Shown here: piece by piece, positions 1-8,509 of the stretch
How the letters are laid out: each line of letters begins with the position of its first letter
Numbering within the stretch: position 1 is the first letter of the stretch
NCBI RefSeq assembly: GCF_041929845.1
Contig: NZ_JBHEEH010000007.1
Coordinates: 1-64,000, forward strand
DNA: 64,000 nucleotides
Source of the DNA: Paenochrobactrum pullorum
GTDB taxonomy: Bacteria > Pseudomonadota > Alphaproteobacteria > Rhizobiales > Rhizobiaceae
Direction of reading: 5' to 3'
Position numbers and translations under genes: made by a program
Notes under the pieces: model-generated
What the model was told of the DNA's origin: nothing
The model's input: the letters and a program-made list of their open reading frames with translations, nothing else
Database searches by the model: none

Positions 1-240
1 TTATTCTCCAGACGTATTGTTGGATGGGCGACGAGTGACAGGCTCAAAAAAGATCTGGCGTTGACGGCTTTAAGCAGAGCAATTGCTCTTCGCAGACCAC
101 CTCCTGGCTTGATCCACCATTCGGATCGCGGCAGTCAATATTGCTCATATGACTATCAAACGTTATTGGGTAAGTACCACATCCTCATATCAATGAGCGG
201 TAAAGGTAATTGTTATGACAATGTCATGGCAAGCGAATAG
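1..240 (+). mobile_element. IS3-family transposase OrfB remnant (C-terminal fragment)
   Basis: Frame 1 is open from the window edge to a TAG at 238-240 and encodes the end of an IS3-family OrfB (DDE integrase fold). Recognisable blocks are HHSDRGSQY, which carries the second catalytic Asp, and SMSGKGNCYDN, which normally precedes the catalytic Glu. After CYDN the reading departs from the family: the usual NAxxESFF block and the following 50 or so residues are missing. The remaining codons coincide with the reverse strand of the adjoining MFS gene. The element is therefore a dead fragment, cut by the window on its left and by a recombination junction near 217-225 on its right. No terminal inverted repeat is visible at the right end. 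Confidence 0.85.
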
Positions 241-935
241 GCCGCCAAAGTTGCTGCAAGCAGAACAGTTCCTGTCCAGTCAAAATTGCGTAGTGATGCT
301 GATTGCTTGGGCGCATCAACTGAGGCAGGCAGATAAGCATGCACCAGAAAATATGCCAGCACGCATAGCGGGATATTGATCCAGAACATCGCCTGCCAAC
401 CAATACTGGCCAGCAAAAATGCACCCAAAGAAGGCCCAAGCGCAATGCCGAATGAAACCATGGTTGATAAAACGCCCATCGCAAAACCAGTGCGGTTTTT
501 CGGGAAAACCTCCCCGACAAAAGCGAAAGACAAAGCTATCAAAATGGCTCCGCCAACGCCTTGAAGTGCACGGCCGACAATCAGCATTGGCAAATTTACA
601 GAGAGAGCACAAATGGCAGAAGCCATCATAAAAATACCAAGCCCCCAAAGGTAAAGGCGCTTTTTGCCAAGCTGATCACCAAAACGACCAACACCGACGA
701 TTAAGGCCGTCACGACCAGCAGATAACTGACCACCACCCATTGAATGGCACCGAAAGTTGTATCAAATTCACTGACCAACTGCGGCAATGCAACATTGAT
801 AATATTCGTGCCTAATTGCGACAAGAGAATTGCCAGAGAAAGCCCCGTCAGTACCATGCCTGAACGTATCGGCTGAATTGGTGACTCGCTTGGTGGCTCG
901 CTTGGCAAAATTCCTGTTTGAGAAATTTGTGTCAT
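213..935 (-). pseudogene. MFS drug-efflux transporter, DHA2-like, C-terminally truncated
   Basis: This is the N-terminal half of a major facilitator of the 14-TM DHA2 drug/H+ antiporter type. Several hydrophobic segments start at about residue 28, a GRFGDQLGKKRLY loop matches MFS motif A, and VGRALQGVGGAILIA lies in TM4. Family members are about 450-500 residues, but this frame stops after 240 in a sequence that reads LAAYSLAMTLS. The last codons overlap the IS3 remnant read on the opposite strand, so the second half was probably lost by an IS-associated deletion. A half-length MFS protein is unlikely to transport. The gene is divergent from the LysR gene at 1068, which was presumably its regulator. 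The product could still be made, but loss of function is the simplest reading. Confidence 0.8.
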
Positions 936-1067
936 TATATTTTTTCCGTTTCAAAAGCCTTGGGAGAAGGCTCTTCTGGGAAAAAACATAAACCTGCAAT
1001 TGAATTGTTTACAGTGCAATGATGGAATTATATAATTGCACCAAATGCAATCTGGATTATAATTCAC
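936..1067. promoter_or_regulatory. Divergent promoter with LysR-box-like dyad
   Basis: This is the shared upstream region of the truncated MFS gene and the LysR gene. It holds a perfect 7-bp inverted repeat, GTGCAAT (1014-1020) and ATTGCAC (1035-1041), with a 14-bp AT-rich spacer. Related TGCAAT/ATGCAA words lie on either side, at about 994 and 1044. A dyad with T-N11-A character between divergent genes is typical of LysR-type operators. The protein-site pairing is inferred from position only. Confidence 0.5.
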
Positions 1068-1976
1068 ATGTCCGACAAACGCCTTTCGCAAATCGATATG
1101 AATCTGCTCATCACGCTCGATGCCCTGCTGTCTGAAGGCAGCGTCGCAGGTGCGGCACAACGCATGAATCTCAGCGCACCGGCAATGAGTCGCCAGCTGA
1201 CACGTATCCGCGAATTATTTGACGATCCCATTCTTGTGCGAGCCGGCCGTGGCCTTGTGCCAACACCAAGGGCAGAAGAATTGCGTGAGCGTTTGCGCCA
1301 ATTTGTGCTTAGCGCGGAAATGTTGGTGCGTGGTGAGCGCGACATTGACCCGCAGCAATTGGAGCGCACTTTTACAGTGCGTTCCAATGATGGTTTTGTC
1401 GGTGCTTATGGTGCCGCCATTGCCCAAGCCGTTTTTAAGGAAGCCGCCAAAGTCCGGCTTTATTTTGCCCCGCAGGGCAATGAAGATGTTGAAGCCTTGC
1501 GTGAAGGCAAGGTTGATCTTGATATTGGCGTTATTGGCGCAATGGGCCCTGAAGTGCGGTTGCAGGCTTTATTTCATGACCGGTTTATAGGTGTTGTGCG
1601 TCACGATCACCCAATAGCCAAGGCGGGCGCATCTTTAGAAAATTTTGTCGCTTATCCGCATGTATCCGTCTCGCGGCGCGGACGTTTTGATGGCCCAATC
1701 GACAAAGCACTGGCGACACATGGCATGAGCCGCACTGTCAGTCTGGCGGTTGCCAGCTTTTCCGAGAGTTTGGAGATTGTTCGCCGCAGTGATTATATCG
1801 CGGCGATGCCTGATCACCTCACTTATAATGCTAGACGCGATTTGTTTTCATTTCCTCTGCCGGTGGATGCGGATGCCCTTGCGATATCGCAAGCCTGGCA
1901 TCCGCGCATTGACGCAGATCCGGCACATCGCTGGCTCAGAGCCCTCATCCGACGAATTTGCACGGTGCCGGTTTGA
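1068..1976 (+). CDS. LysR-family transcriptional regulator
   Basis: A full-length LysR-type regulator of 302 residues. An N-terminal winged helix-turn-helix covers about residues 8-66 (LLITLDALLSEGSVAGAAQR followed by LSAPAMSRQLTRIRELF). The rest is a periplasmic-binding-protein-like effector domain. The wording of the HTH (LSxPAMSRxLxRIRxxFxDPILVRAGRGLVPTPRA) resembles the NodD/LeuO/PcpR-like branch. The ATG at 1068 has no strong Shine-Dalgarno sequence, but it begins the conserved domain at the expected distance. The gene diverges from the truncated MFS gene, and a GTGCAAT dyad between them is the likely operator. The effector is unknown. If the MFS gene was the main target, this regulator may now be orphaned. 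Confidence 0.9.
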   Translation: MSDKRLSQIDMNLLITLDALLSEGSVAGAAQRMNLSAPAMSRQLTRIRELFDDPILVRAGRGLVPTPRAEELRERLRQFVLSAEMLVRGERDIDPQQLERTFTVRSNDGFVGAYGAAIAQAVFKEAAKVRLYFAPQGNEDVEALREGKVDLDIGVIGAMGPEVRLQALFHDRFIGVVRHDHPIAKAGASLENFVAYPHVSVSRRGRFDGPIDKALATHGMSRTVSLAVASFSESLEIVRRSDYIAAMPDHLTYNARRDLFSFPLPVDADALAISQAWHPRIDADPAHRWLRALIRRICTVPV

Positions 1977-1993
1977 GAGAGTATCATTATACT

Positions 1994-2383
1994 TTAAACG
2001 GCAATCGCCCATTCGCGCGTGGCAATATCGGCCTTTTCAAAATCGTCACAAATGAGTATCAGGCGATTATAATGGTCTGAATATTGCGTTAAAATCTCAA
2101 CGCTTTGTTGACGCAGCGCTCTGGCAATCGCACCTAACTGACCAGGCGTACCTTGTTTTAGCTTTCGGATTAACGGGCGTTTTATTGCAACAGCACGAAT
2201 ATTGGCAGCCTTTGCTGCTGCCCAGGCACCCTCACCGTCTTTAAACAGAAAATGAGCCGTTATTTTATCACCACTCTTAAAAACACCCCCACCCTCAAAC
2301 GGAATAGCAGCACGTCCCATCGCTTCGCCAAGCCTTGCCAAACCATCGGGATCGTTGGTTAAATCAAACTCGATATCAAACAC
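1994..2383 (-). CDS. Small conserved protein with possible ACT-like fold
   Basis: A protein of about 129 residues with no confidently named family. The pattern of a short N-terminal strand (FDIEFDL), a helix (GLARLGEAMG), a glycine-rich turn (IPFEGGGVF), a strand (ITAHFLFKDG) and a helix (EGAWAAAKAANI) suggests a small ACT-like ligand-binding domain; this is inference. I prefer the GTG at 2383, because AAAAGG lies about 10 bases upstream and it begins the compact fold. An ATG at 2401 would add six residues and overlap the previous gene by 17 bp. The gene lies directly downstream of the ABM-family gene and is probably translated with it. Confidence 0.6.
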   Translation of the reverse strand: MFDIEFDLTNDPDGLARLGEAMGRAAIPFEGGGVFKSGDKITAHFLFKDGEGAWAAAKAANIRAVAIKRPLIRKLKQGTPGQLGAIARALRQQSVEILTQYSDHYNRLILICDDFEKADIATREWAIAV

Positions 2384-2384
2384 T

Positions 2385-2738
2385 TTATACAACCTTTTCA
2401 TGAACTCTACGGCTGTCGGACGGCGCTTCATCCCGTTCATTCATGCCGTAATCACGCAAAACACATGCAACGCGTAGGCGGTAATGATTGAAAACATGAT
2501 CACGCCCCGCTGCCTGCACCTGACGATGCAGCGAAAGGTTACGCCAGTTCTTAACCGCCTCTTCATCGCGCCAAAAAGACAAAGATAAAACCTTATCGGG
2601 TATAGTCAGACTCCGGAAACGCTCAATTGAAATAAAGCCCTCGATATCATTCAAAAGCGGGCGCAATTGTGCAGCCAAGTCCAGATATTCATTTTGTTTA
2701 TCTTGCGACATCTCCACCTCAAAAATAACGGCAATCAT
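2385..2738 (-). CDS. Antibiotic biosynthesis monooxygenase (ABM) family protein
   Basis: A cofactor-free ABM-type dimeric alpha+beta barrel protein of about 117 residues. Signs are an N-terminal strand MIAVIFEVEM, the block LRPLLNDIEGFISIERF, and SLSFWRDEEAVKNWRNLSLHR, the standard C-terminal helix of this family. Members oxidise quinol- or porphyrin-like substrates or act as small dioxygen-dependent monooxygenases; the substrate here is unknown. The ATG at 2738 is chosen over an upstream in-frame start because AAAGGAAA precedes it at a good distance and it starts the fold. It diverges from an ArsR-type regulator at 2810, with a TTCGA...TCGAA dyad between them, so it is probably the main target of that repressor. 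Confidence 0.85.
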   Translation of the reverse strand: MIAVIFEVEMSQDKQNEYLDLAAQLRPLLNDIEGFISIERFRSLTIPDKVLSLSFWRDEEAVKNWRNLSLHRQVQAAGRDHVFNHYRLRVACVLRDYGMNERDEAPSDSRRVHEKVV

Positions 2739-2791
2739 GGATTTTCCTTTCTCGTTGTAAGTCAGTTTAGCCAATTGACCAATAAAGATGG

Positions 2792-2807
2792 TTCGATTAA
2801 CGTCGAA
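2792..2807. promoter_or_regulatory. Candidate ArsR operator
   Basis: An inverted repeat TTCGA-ttaacg-TCGAA lies between the divergent ABM and ArsR-type genes, three bases before the regulator's ATG at 2810. Its position predicts that the repressor would block its own start and the ABM promoter together. Binding is inferred from placement and symmetry. Confidence 0.45.
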
Positions 2808-2809
2808 TT

Positions 2810-3490
2810 ATGACCGAAGGCCCCAACATTGCCCGTATTGCTGCCCTTGTGGCTGATCCTGCCCGCAGTTCCATGCTGCTGGGGCTAATGGATGGGCGTG
2901 CGTTAACTGCGACAGAACTTGCGCACATTGCCGGCGTTACAAAGCAAACAGCAAGTAGCCATCTTGCCAAGTTGGTTGAAGGAGGCGTGGTCACTGTCGA
3001 AGCGCAAGGTCGCCATCGCTATTTCAGATTAATGGGTGAACATGTCGCTACTCTGCTTGAAGCTTTAATGGTTTTTACGCATGAAAATACTGCGCTAAAA
3101 CCTGCTCGAACCATACGAACCGGCCCCAGTGATTTAAGTCTACGTAAGGCACGTATTTGTTATGATCACTTGGCTGGTGAAATGGGTGTCACACTCTATG
3201 ATCATATGATTGCACAAAATTGGCTCAATGAAGATTTGACTATATCTCCAAAGGGCTGGGAAAAGCTTGCCCTCATAGGCATCCATGAAAGCGCCCTGCC
3301 TCCGAGTAACAGGTCGCTATGCCGTGCTTGTCTGGACTGGAGCCAGCGGCGCCATCATCTGGCCGGCCGGATCGGAAAAACAATATTGGAGCGTTTGATT
3401 GCCCAGACATGGGCAAGGCGTTTGCCTCAATCCCGCATCGTCAGCTTCTCGCCTGAAGGCGAAAGACGGTTTTTAGCTTGGTTACAATAA
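2810..3490 (+). CDS. ArsR-type winged-helix transcriptional regulator
   Basis: A 226-residue regulator. The winged helix spans about residues 5-75: IAALVADPARSSMLLGLMDGRALTATELAH, then the recognition helix TKQTASSHLAKLVEGG and the wing VTVEAQGRHRYFRL. This is the classic ArsR/SmtB layout, but the protein is about twice the usual length. The C-terminal 130 residues contain CYDHLAGEMGVTLYDHM, and the segment NRSLCRACLDWSQRRHHLAGRIG is common in long ArsR-like repressors with organic rather than metal ligands. Cysteines in CRACLDW could bind a ligand, but I see no clear metal-site CxC. It is divergent from the ABM gene and probably represses it. Confidence 0.88.
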   Translation: MTEGPNIARIAALVADPARSSMLLGLMDGRALTATELAHIAGVTKQTASSHLAKLVEGGVVTVEAQGRHRYFRLMGEHVATLLEALMVFTHENTALKPARTIRTGPSDLSLRKARICYDHLAGEMGVTLYDHMIAQNWLNEDLTISPKGWEKLALIGIHESALPPSNRSLCRACLDWSQRRHHLAGRIGKTILERLIAQTWARRLPQSRIVSFSPEGERRFLAWLQ

Positions 3491-3520
3491 AACCTGCAAA
3501 TACTGTTCACCAGATAATGC

Positions 3521-6500
3521 TCATCCTTGCAGATTATGCAAACTAACCGACGGACAAATATCTTTGGCTATTTCGCATAAATGACGGTGATGGGTCAGAT
3601 ATATTACCTGCCCCGCCTCAGCCATTTGGGAAAAAATTCGTAAAGTCTCTTCGGCGCGGAAATCATCAAAGCTTTCCATAATATCATCCGCAATAAATGG
3701 CAGCGCCGGACGCTCACGCACAAATTCATAGTAACCGGCCACTCGTAATGCCAGATAAAGCTGGAAGCGCGTACCTTTTGATAATTCCTGTGCTTCGCGT
3801 GAACTGCCATCGGCAGCGCGCGCGATCAAAATTTCACCCTCTTTACCCGGTTGAGTTGCAAGTCCTGAATAATCGCCACGGCTGATCGTACTGAAAGCTT
3901 CAGATGCACGCTCCATCATCGAAGAGCGATGCTTGTCACGATAAGCTTTCAAACCTTCTTCAGCAGCGGCTATACCAATACGCAATTGCAGATAATTGCG
4001 CGCCCCCTCTTCAATTTCCAATAAAATGGTGCGACGCCGCTCTTCAATGGCAGCAATCTTGTTATCGCCGCCAACAGCTGCAATTTTATCTTCTGCTTGA
4101 TTTTTAGCGAGATAAAGTTCCTGACAACGCCCATCAATGTCTTCACTTTTTGCTCTTAATTCCGTCAATTCTGCTTCAACGATATCACGCACCAACAACT
4201 CAAGTTGTTGTTCAGCAGCTTGTGCATTTTCACAACCAAGCATCGAAATCAGCTCGGATTCAGCATCCTCAATATAGGATTTAAGCTCCGCACGCTCTTG
4301 CACTTGTGCAAGCTTTTCCAATAATGCTTCCAGCGTCTCGACATGAAAGACTTTTGTTTTTTCAACCTTGGTCGCCAATAGAATAGCTTGGGAGGACGAA
4401 ATTTCCCTCTCTCGCTGCGCCGCTTCTTCTAATGCTTCCAACAATTTTCGCCGACGTTCATCGGCATTCACGGCCGTTTTATTGGCTTCTTGCAATTGGT
4501 GCGCGAGATCGAGCGGTTCAAAATTTTCATCGTCAAATCCAGCCTGAAGGCTCAAATTTTGTACCTGCAAGCGGAATTGTTTTTGATCTTCTTCCATCTT
4601 GTCGATGCGGTCAGCAAGCGAAGATTGCTTTTCCAGCACGGCTTCCAGATCACGCATCAGCGGCAGTATTTCACGCACAAATGCCAGTTCAACCGGGTCA
4701 CCATTCTGCTCCAACCAACAGGATGCACATGTCTCAAGCCATTGTTTTTGCCACGCCTGATCATCTTGCTGCGCTAGATTTAATGCCTGCACGCGGCGGT
4801 GTAACTCTTCTTCCGATTTGCTGCGCGCAAGTTGCAGTTTTTGCCACTCACTTTCGCGTTCAATCAGAACGGAGGCGCGCGCAATCAAATTTTGCAATGA
4901 CAGATTTTCAGCGCTATCGAAGGAAAGTCCAGCCTGTGCCAGGACGTTTTTCATCCGCTCAACAGCTTCGATTTCTTCGTCATTCACAGCCTTTAGCTTG
5001 CGCTCCGCAGTCAATAGCTGCGTGTGGGTTTCCAAAGCCTGTTCTCTCTTTGCCAACCAATCATCAAGATTATCAATCGTTAAATATCCAACAAGCTGTG
5101 GCGACATTTTTTCAAGCAGAACATCCATCCATTGCTGAAGCGAGCCAAACTCTTTTCCCGCTGTTTGAAGTGTACTTTCTGCGCGTTTTAATTCGTCATC
5201 GGTAAGTTTATGATCATGGGTTAATTGCTGTAGCCTCGTCAAATCGCTGATCTGCGAAATCCGGCTTGATTGAACCTGATCATCTTGGCGTAAAACATGC
5301 TCAAACTTGTCCGCAGAGACCTGATCCAATTGCCGGCGATGGTTTGCCCATGCCTCTTCTCTTTCGCGCCGGATTGCAAGTGCCACATGATCATCGACCA
5401 AGCCCTGTGCGAGCCTCAGCGCATCTTTTTCACTTTGCAACTGCGCCAAACGACTATTCAAGCGGGCAACATCCTGTTTACATTGCTTGATATGATCTTT
5501 TTGCGCCGATATTTCTGCTTTATGGCGCTGCACAACTGCCCTATCAGGCACAATCATAACCGCTAAGTGCTCGGCTCCCTCGTCATAAGGACGAAGCCGA
5601 TCAAGACGCGATAGAAGCGCCGCTTGTAATTCGGCTAAATTTTCTTTTAAATTTTGCTGACGCACATGATGATCGGACAATCGTGATCGCGCCACCAAAT
5701 CTTGCAATTCATGCAGCACCGAGCTATCAAATTCAAATGTCTGATCGTCATCCAAACCGTCTTTATGTTGTATCTTTAAAAGCTTTGCCTGCTGCTCGGC
5801 ATTCACCAGTTCTGACTGTGCAGCTTTCAATGCAATATCAAGGCCGGAGCGCGCCTCAAGCAGAGTGCTGAATTGACCTGCGACACGAGCAGAAAGCACC
5901 AGATTTTGCGGGTTTTTCTCATTTTCACGATCTAAGCGTCGTAAAATTCCCTGCAATATGCCTTGCAATTCCCGCGCTTCCAAGCGTCGTTCAGGCAGAT
6001 CTTTGACCGCGGTTAAAAAGCGCGCCCGTAAATCTTCCAGTGCCTCAAGGCGTCCTGTCAATTGCAGCGCATTCTCATCCACTTCGATTGCTTCGATCTG
6101 ACTGCGCAAACGCTCCATTTCACCAGTTAAAGATTGCATCTGCACACGCAACTCAATCTCTTGCCGGTGCAATTGCTGCACATCTGCCGTCCAGTCTTGT
6201 GGTGGTTGCGGCAAATCTAGCAACGGTGCCAAACGTTCACGCAAACGTTTTAAGCTCGCCAATCGCGGCAAAGCATTAAGCTGTTTTTCGAGCGCTGCAA
6301 TACGCAATCGGATCGTATTGCGCTCAGCATTCACCTCTTGATATTGATTGGTTGCCTGATCACGGTTTTTGATCAGTTGCGCAAAATCAGCAGCAAAAAC
6401 ATCAAATTGCTCACGCTCGGCTTTTAAATCAGCCAACTGTGCTTTCAATGCCTGCAATTGGCTGTTGCGACCACGAAATTTATAAAACAAATCCGCTTCA

Positions 6501-7006
6501 CTGCGCAGTTCCGTCAGTCTATTGCTTAATTGTGCCAAGCCTGCACTGGCAGAGAAAAGCAACTCGCCCAGATCACCTTTACTGGCCAGAATATTCTCGC
6601 CGCCTTGCTCCAGCGTTTCATCATTCAATGAAAACATTGTACGGTAACTGTCGCGTTCAATTGCGCCAATATCAGCGCGTATCGCACTTTCCGGCAATGG
6701 CCGGCCTTGCGCGTCCAGCAAACTATTATTCGGCCGCTTGATACGGACAAACTCTTTTGTCTCACCATTAACCTCAAGCAACCCGCCAAGTTGCATCGTG
6801 TTATAGGGATGAATAAAATTATAAGAACTTTGCGCGCCTATACCGAAAATCAGATCCAGCAGACCGGAAAAAAGCGTTGATTTTCCTGCTTCATTCGGCC
6901 CGTAAATGATGTGAAAGTCCGGTTTTTTGTCTGTTTTTGTACCAAATTCAATCTGTTTATCAGTAAATTTGCCATAACGGGTGAGGTCAAAACGTTGTAA
7001 TCGCAT
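3521..7006 (-). CDS. YhaN/SbcC-like AAA ATPase with long coiled coil
   Basis: A 1161-residue SMC-like ATPase, the partner of the nuclease encoded just upstream. Walker A is GPNEAGKST at residues 36-44. The middle is a very long heptad-rich region with many LxxL and E/Q/R runs (about 170-1000) and carries no clear CxxC zinc-hook. The signature-like LSKGTRFQLYLALRVA and the Walker B IADDIMESFDDF lie near the C-terminus. This fits the YhaN branch (COG4717) of the SbcC/Rad50 superfamily. Such pairs process DNA ends or hairpins during repair. The ATG at 7006 has GAGG about eight bases upstream, inside the end of the previous gene, so translation is probably coupled. It could be labelled SbcC-like, but length and motifs favour YhaN. 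Confidence 0.9.
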   Translation of the reverse strand: MRLQRFDLTRYGKFTDKQIEFGTKTDKKPDFHIIYGPNEAGKSTLFSGLLDLIFGIGAQSSYNFIHPYNTMQLGGLLEVNGETKEFVRIKRPNNSLLDAQGRPLPESAIRADIGAIERDSYRTMFSLNDETLEQGGENILASKGDLGELLFSASAGLAQLSNRLTELRSEADLFYKFRGRNSQLQALKAQLADLKAEREQFDVFAADFAQLIKNRDQATNQYQEVNAERNTIRLRIAALEKQLNALPRLASLKRLRERLAPLLDLPQPPQDWTADVQQLHRQEIELRVQMQSLTGEMERLRSQIEAIEVDENALQLTGRLEALEDLRARFLTAVKDLPERRLEARELQGILQGILRRLDRENEKNPQNLVLSARVAGQFSTLLEARSGLDIALKAAQSELVNAEQQAKLLKIQHKDGLDDDQTFEFDSSVLHELQDLVARSRLSDHHVRQQNLKENLAELQAALLSRLDRLRPYDEGAEHLAVMIVPDRAVVQRHKAEISAQKDHIKQCKQDVARLNSRLAQLQSEKDALRLAQGLVDDHVALAIRREREEAWANHRRQLDQVSADKFEHVLRQDDQVQSSRISQISDLTRLQQLTHDHKLTDDELKRAESTLQTAGKEFGSLQQWMDVLLEKMSPQLVGYLTIDNLDDWLAKREQALETHTQLLTAERKLKAVNDEEIEAVERMKNVLAQAGLSFDSAENLSLQNLIARASVLIERESEWQKLQLARSKSEEELHRRVQALNLAQQDDQAWQKQWLETCASCWLEQNGDPVELAFVREILPLMRDLEAVLEKQSSLADRIDKMEEDQKQFRLQVQNLSLQAGFDDENFEPLDLAHQLQEANKTAVNADERRRKLLEALEEAAQREREISSSQAILLATKVEKTKVFHVETLEALLEKLAQVQERAELKSYIEDAESELISMLGCENAQAAEQQLELLVRDIVEAELTELRAKSEDIDGRCQELYLAKNQAEDKIAAVGGDNKIAAIEERRRTILLEIEEGARNYLQLRIGIAAAEEGLKAYRDKHRSSMMERASEAFSTISRGDYSGLATQPGKEGEILIARAADGSSREAQELSKGTRFQLYLALRVAGYYEFVRERPALPFIADDIMESFDDFRAEETLRIFSQMAEAGQVIYLTHHRHLCEIAKDICPSVSLHNLQG

Positions 7007-7009
7007 TTT

Positions 7010-8278
7010 TTAAGCCTCACTCTCATCAGATTGAAGCCGTGCGATAACATTTTCCGCACCCACTTTAACCAGACCATCAATGATGGCTTGAAACTCCCCC
7101 TCGTCCTGCCCGAATATGTCTCGACATTCCGGTGGCAATTGCGCTTTCAGTTCATCCGCCATTTTTTGTGCATTGAGCTGAAAAGAAGGCGTTGTTAAAA
7201 TATCCTGCTTCACGAGTTGATAAAGATCATACAACGGGTCGCTATTATCCTTTGTATGATCTTTTAACGGCTGGCAGGCAACTTCCAGTTTTTCAACCCA
7301 TGTCCTTCCAATAGAAGCCGCTTTCGCTTCCAATTCCGCCAACAGCAAATCCGCATCACGGCGTATGCGCCATGCTAAAGCCGTGTGGCCGGTCAAATAC
7401 ACACGAAACACGCCATGTTCAGCCTGTACTTGTGCCGTTTTTTTATGTAGCTCATCACCGATAAATTGAACCAGTTGTGGCCATTCAGACAAGTCACTAA
7501 CATTGACATCTAACCGCTCAAACTGTGCAATACTGGTAACATGCTCAACAATTTCAACAGAGCGATCATTGTTGACGGTTACGAGGCTTACCGATTTTGC
7601 ACCAGCCTCATTAATGTCACGTCCCTGCGGCATGCCGGGCATCACGATTGCACAAACACCTTCAACAAGACTGCGCTTATGAATATGCCCTAAAGCCCAA
7701 TATTGAAAACCGCTTTCCTGCAAATCCTTGATACTGCATGGCGCATAAAGATCATGGCCTTCGCTTCCGGCCAAACTTGTATGTAAAAGCCCGATATTAA
7801 ATGCGCCAATCTGCGGCTGCTTATATTTAGGAAGCAAACTATCCGGCGCATGAGCCTGCGCAAAACTCAAGCCATGAATGCAAATCGGAAAAGACGTTCC
7901 ATCATGGTCAATTTCCACCATTTCCGCACGTCCGCCAAAGAGTTTTACACTCTCAGGCAGCACCAATTCTTTGGTGATACGCGACAAAGCATCATGATTG
8001 CCACGAATAATGAAAGTGCTGATTTGAGCATCATTCAGCCGTCTTAATTGTTCATGCAAAAAACGCGCGGTTTTCATCGATGTCTGATCTCCGTCATAAA
8101 GATCACCGGCAATCAGCAATGCATCTACTTGTTGTTCAAGACATAGATCAATTATGCGTACAAAAGCCTGCCGCGTTGCATTACCGATCAGTTCTGCCAA
8201 TTCGCTATTGCGCAATGCAAGCGAGCGCAGCGGCGAATCCAAATGAATGTCGGCAGCATGTACAAAACGAAAAGTCAC
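7010..8278 (-). CDS. YhaO/SbcD-like DNA repair exonuclease (metallophosphoesterase)
   Basis: A 422-residue calcineurin-type phosphoesterase of the SbcD/Mre11/YhaO group. All metal-site motifs are present: DIH (D10, H12), GDLYDG (about 58-63), GNHD (93-96), LLHTS and GHIHKR. The C-terminal 150 residues would contact the ATPase partner. YhaO-type enzymes cut DNA ends with Mn2+. The stop lies three bases before the YhaN start, so the two form one operon. No other repair genes are nearby, and I see no sign that the pair belongs to a defence island. Confidence 0.92.
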   Translation of the reverse strand: MTFRFVHAADIHLDSPLRSLALRNSELAELIGNATRQAFVRIIDLCLEQQVDALLIAGDLYDGDQTSMKTARFLHEQLRRLNDAQISTFIIRGNHDALSRITKELVLPESVKLFGGRAEMVEIDHDGTSFPICIHGLSFAQAHAPDSLLPKYKQPQIGAFNIGLLHTSLAGSEGHDLYAPCSIKDLQESGFQYWALGHIHKRSLVEGVCAIVMPGMPQGRDINEAGAKSVSLVTVNNDRSVEIVEHVTSIAQFERLDVNVSDLSEWPQLVQFIGDELHKKTAQVQAEHGVFRVYLTGHTALAWRIRRDADLLLAELEAKAASIGRTWVEKLEVACQPLKDHTKDNSDPLYDLYQLVKQDILTTPSFQLNAQKMADELKAQLPPECRDIFGQDEGEFQAIIDGLVKVGAENVIARLQSDESEA

Positions 8279-8509
8279 AACAATTCCAACACGTTCAAAT
8301 TAATCAACGCCAGTGCAAAGATTGCGCCAGCGTCCCATTTTTTCTTATTCCTTTGGAGCAGAAAAAACACCATTTAGCAATGACGGCTTGTCGTTTGTCC
8401 AATCAGGCCAGCGGCTTTATTCCAAACCGCCAGCCTGACGGCTGAAATCACTTCAGACCTTTTCCTGCCCGTCACGATTAATATTGGAAGATTGATCTGT
8501 ATCAGCCCA
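8279..8509. other. Intergenic region upstream of the yhaO-like gene
   Basis: A 231-bp gap between two minus-strand genes. It must hold the promoter of the nuclease/ATPase operon and the end of the flavin oxidoreductase transcript. The only structure I see is a short CAGCC-tgac-GGCTG stem at 8431-8444 without a T run, too weak to call a terminator. Confidence 0.4.

Noticed and set aside
4432..5205. 257-codon plus-strand open frame opposite the YhaN-like gene
   Set aside because: It is antisense to a strong conserved gene, has no recognisable domain and no Shine-Dalgarno sequence; its length follows from the codon pattern of the opposite strand.
3521..8278. Defence island around the SbcDC-like pair
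   Set aside because: Only the nuclease/ATPase pair is present; no toxin, methylase, restriction enzyme or helicase lies next to it.
8431..8444. Terminator after the flavin oxidoreductase gene
   Set aside because: A five-base stem without a T run is too weak to call.
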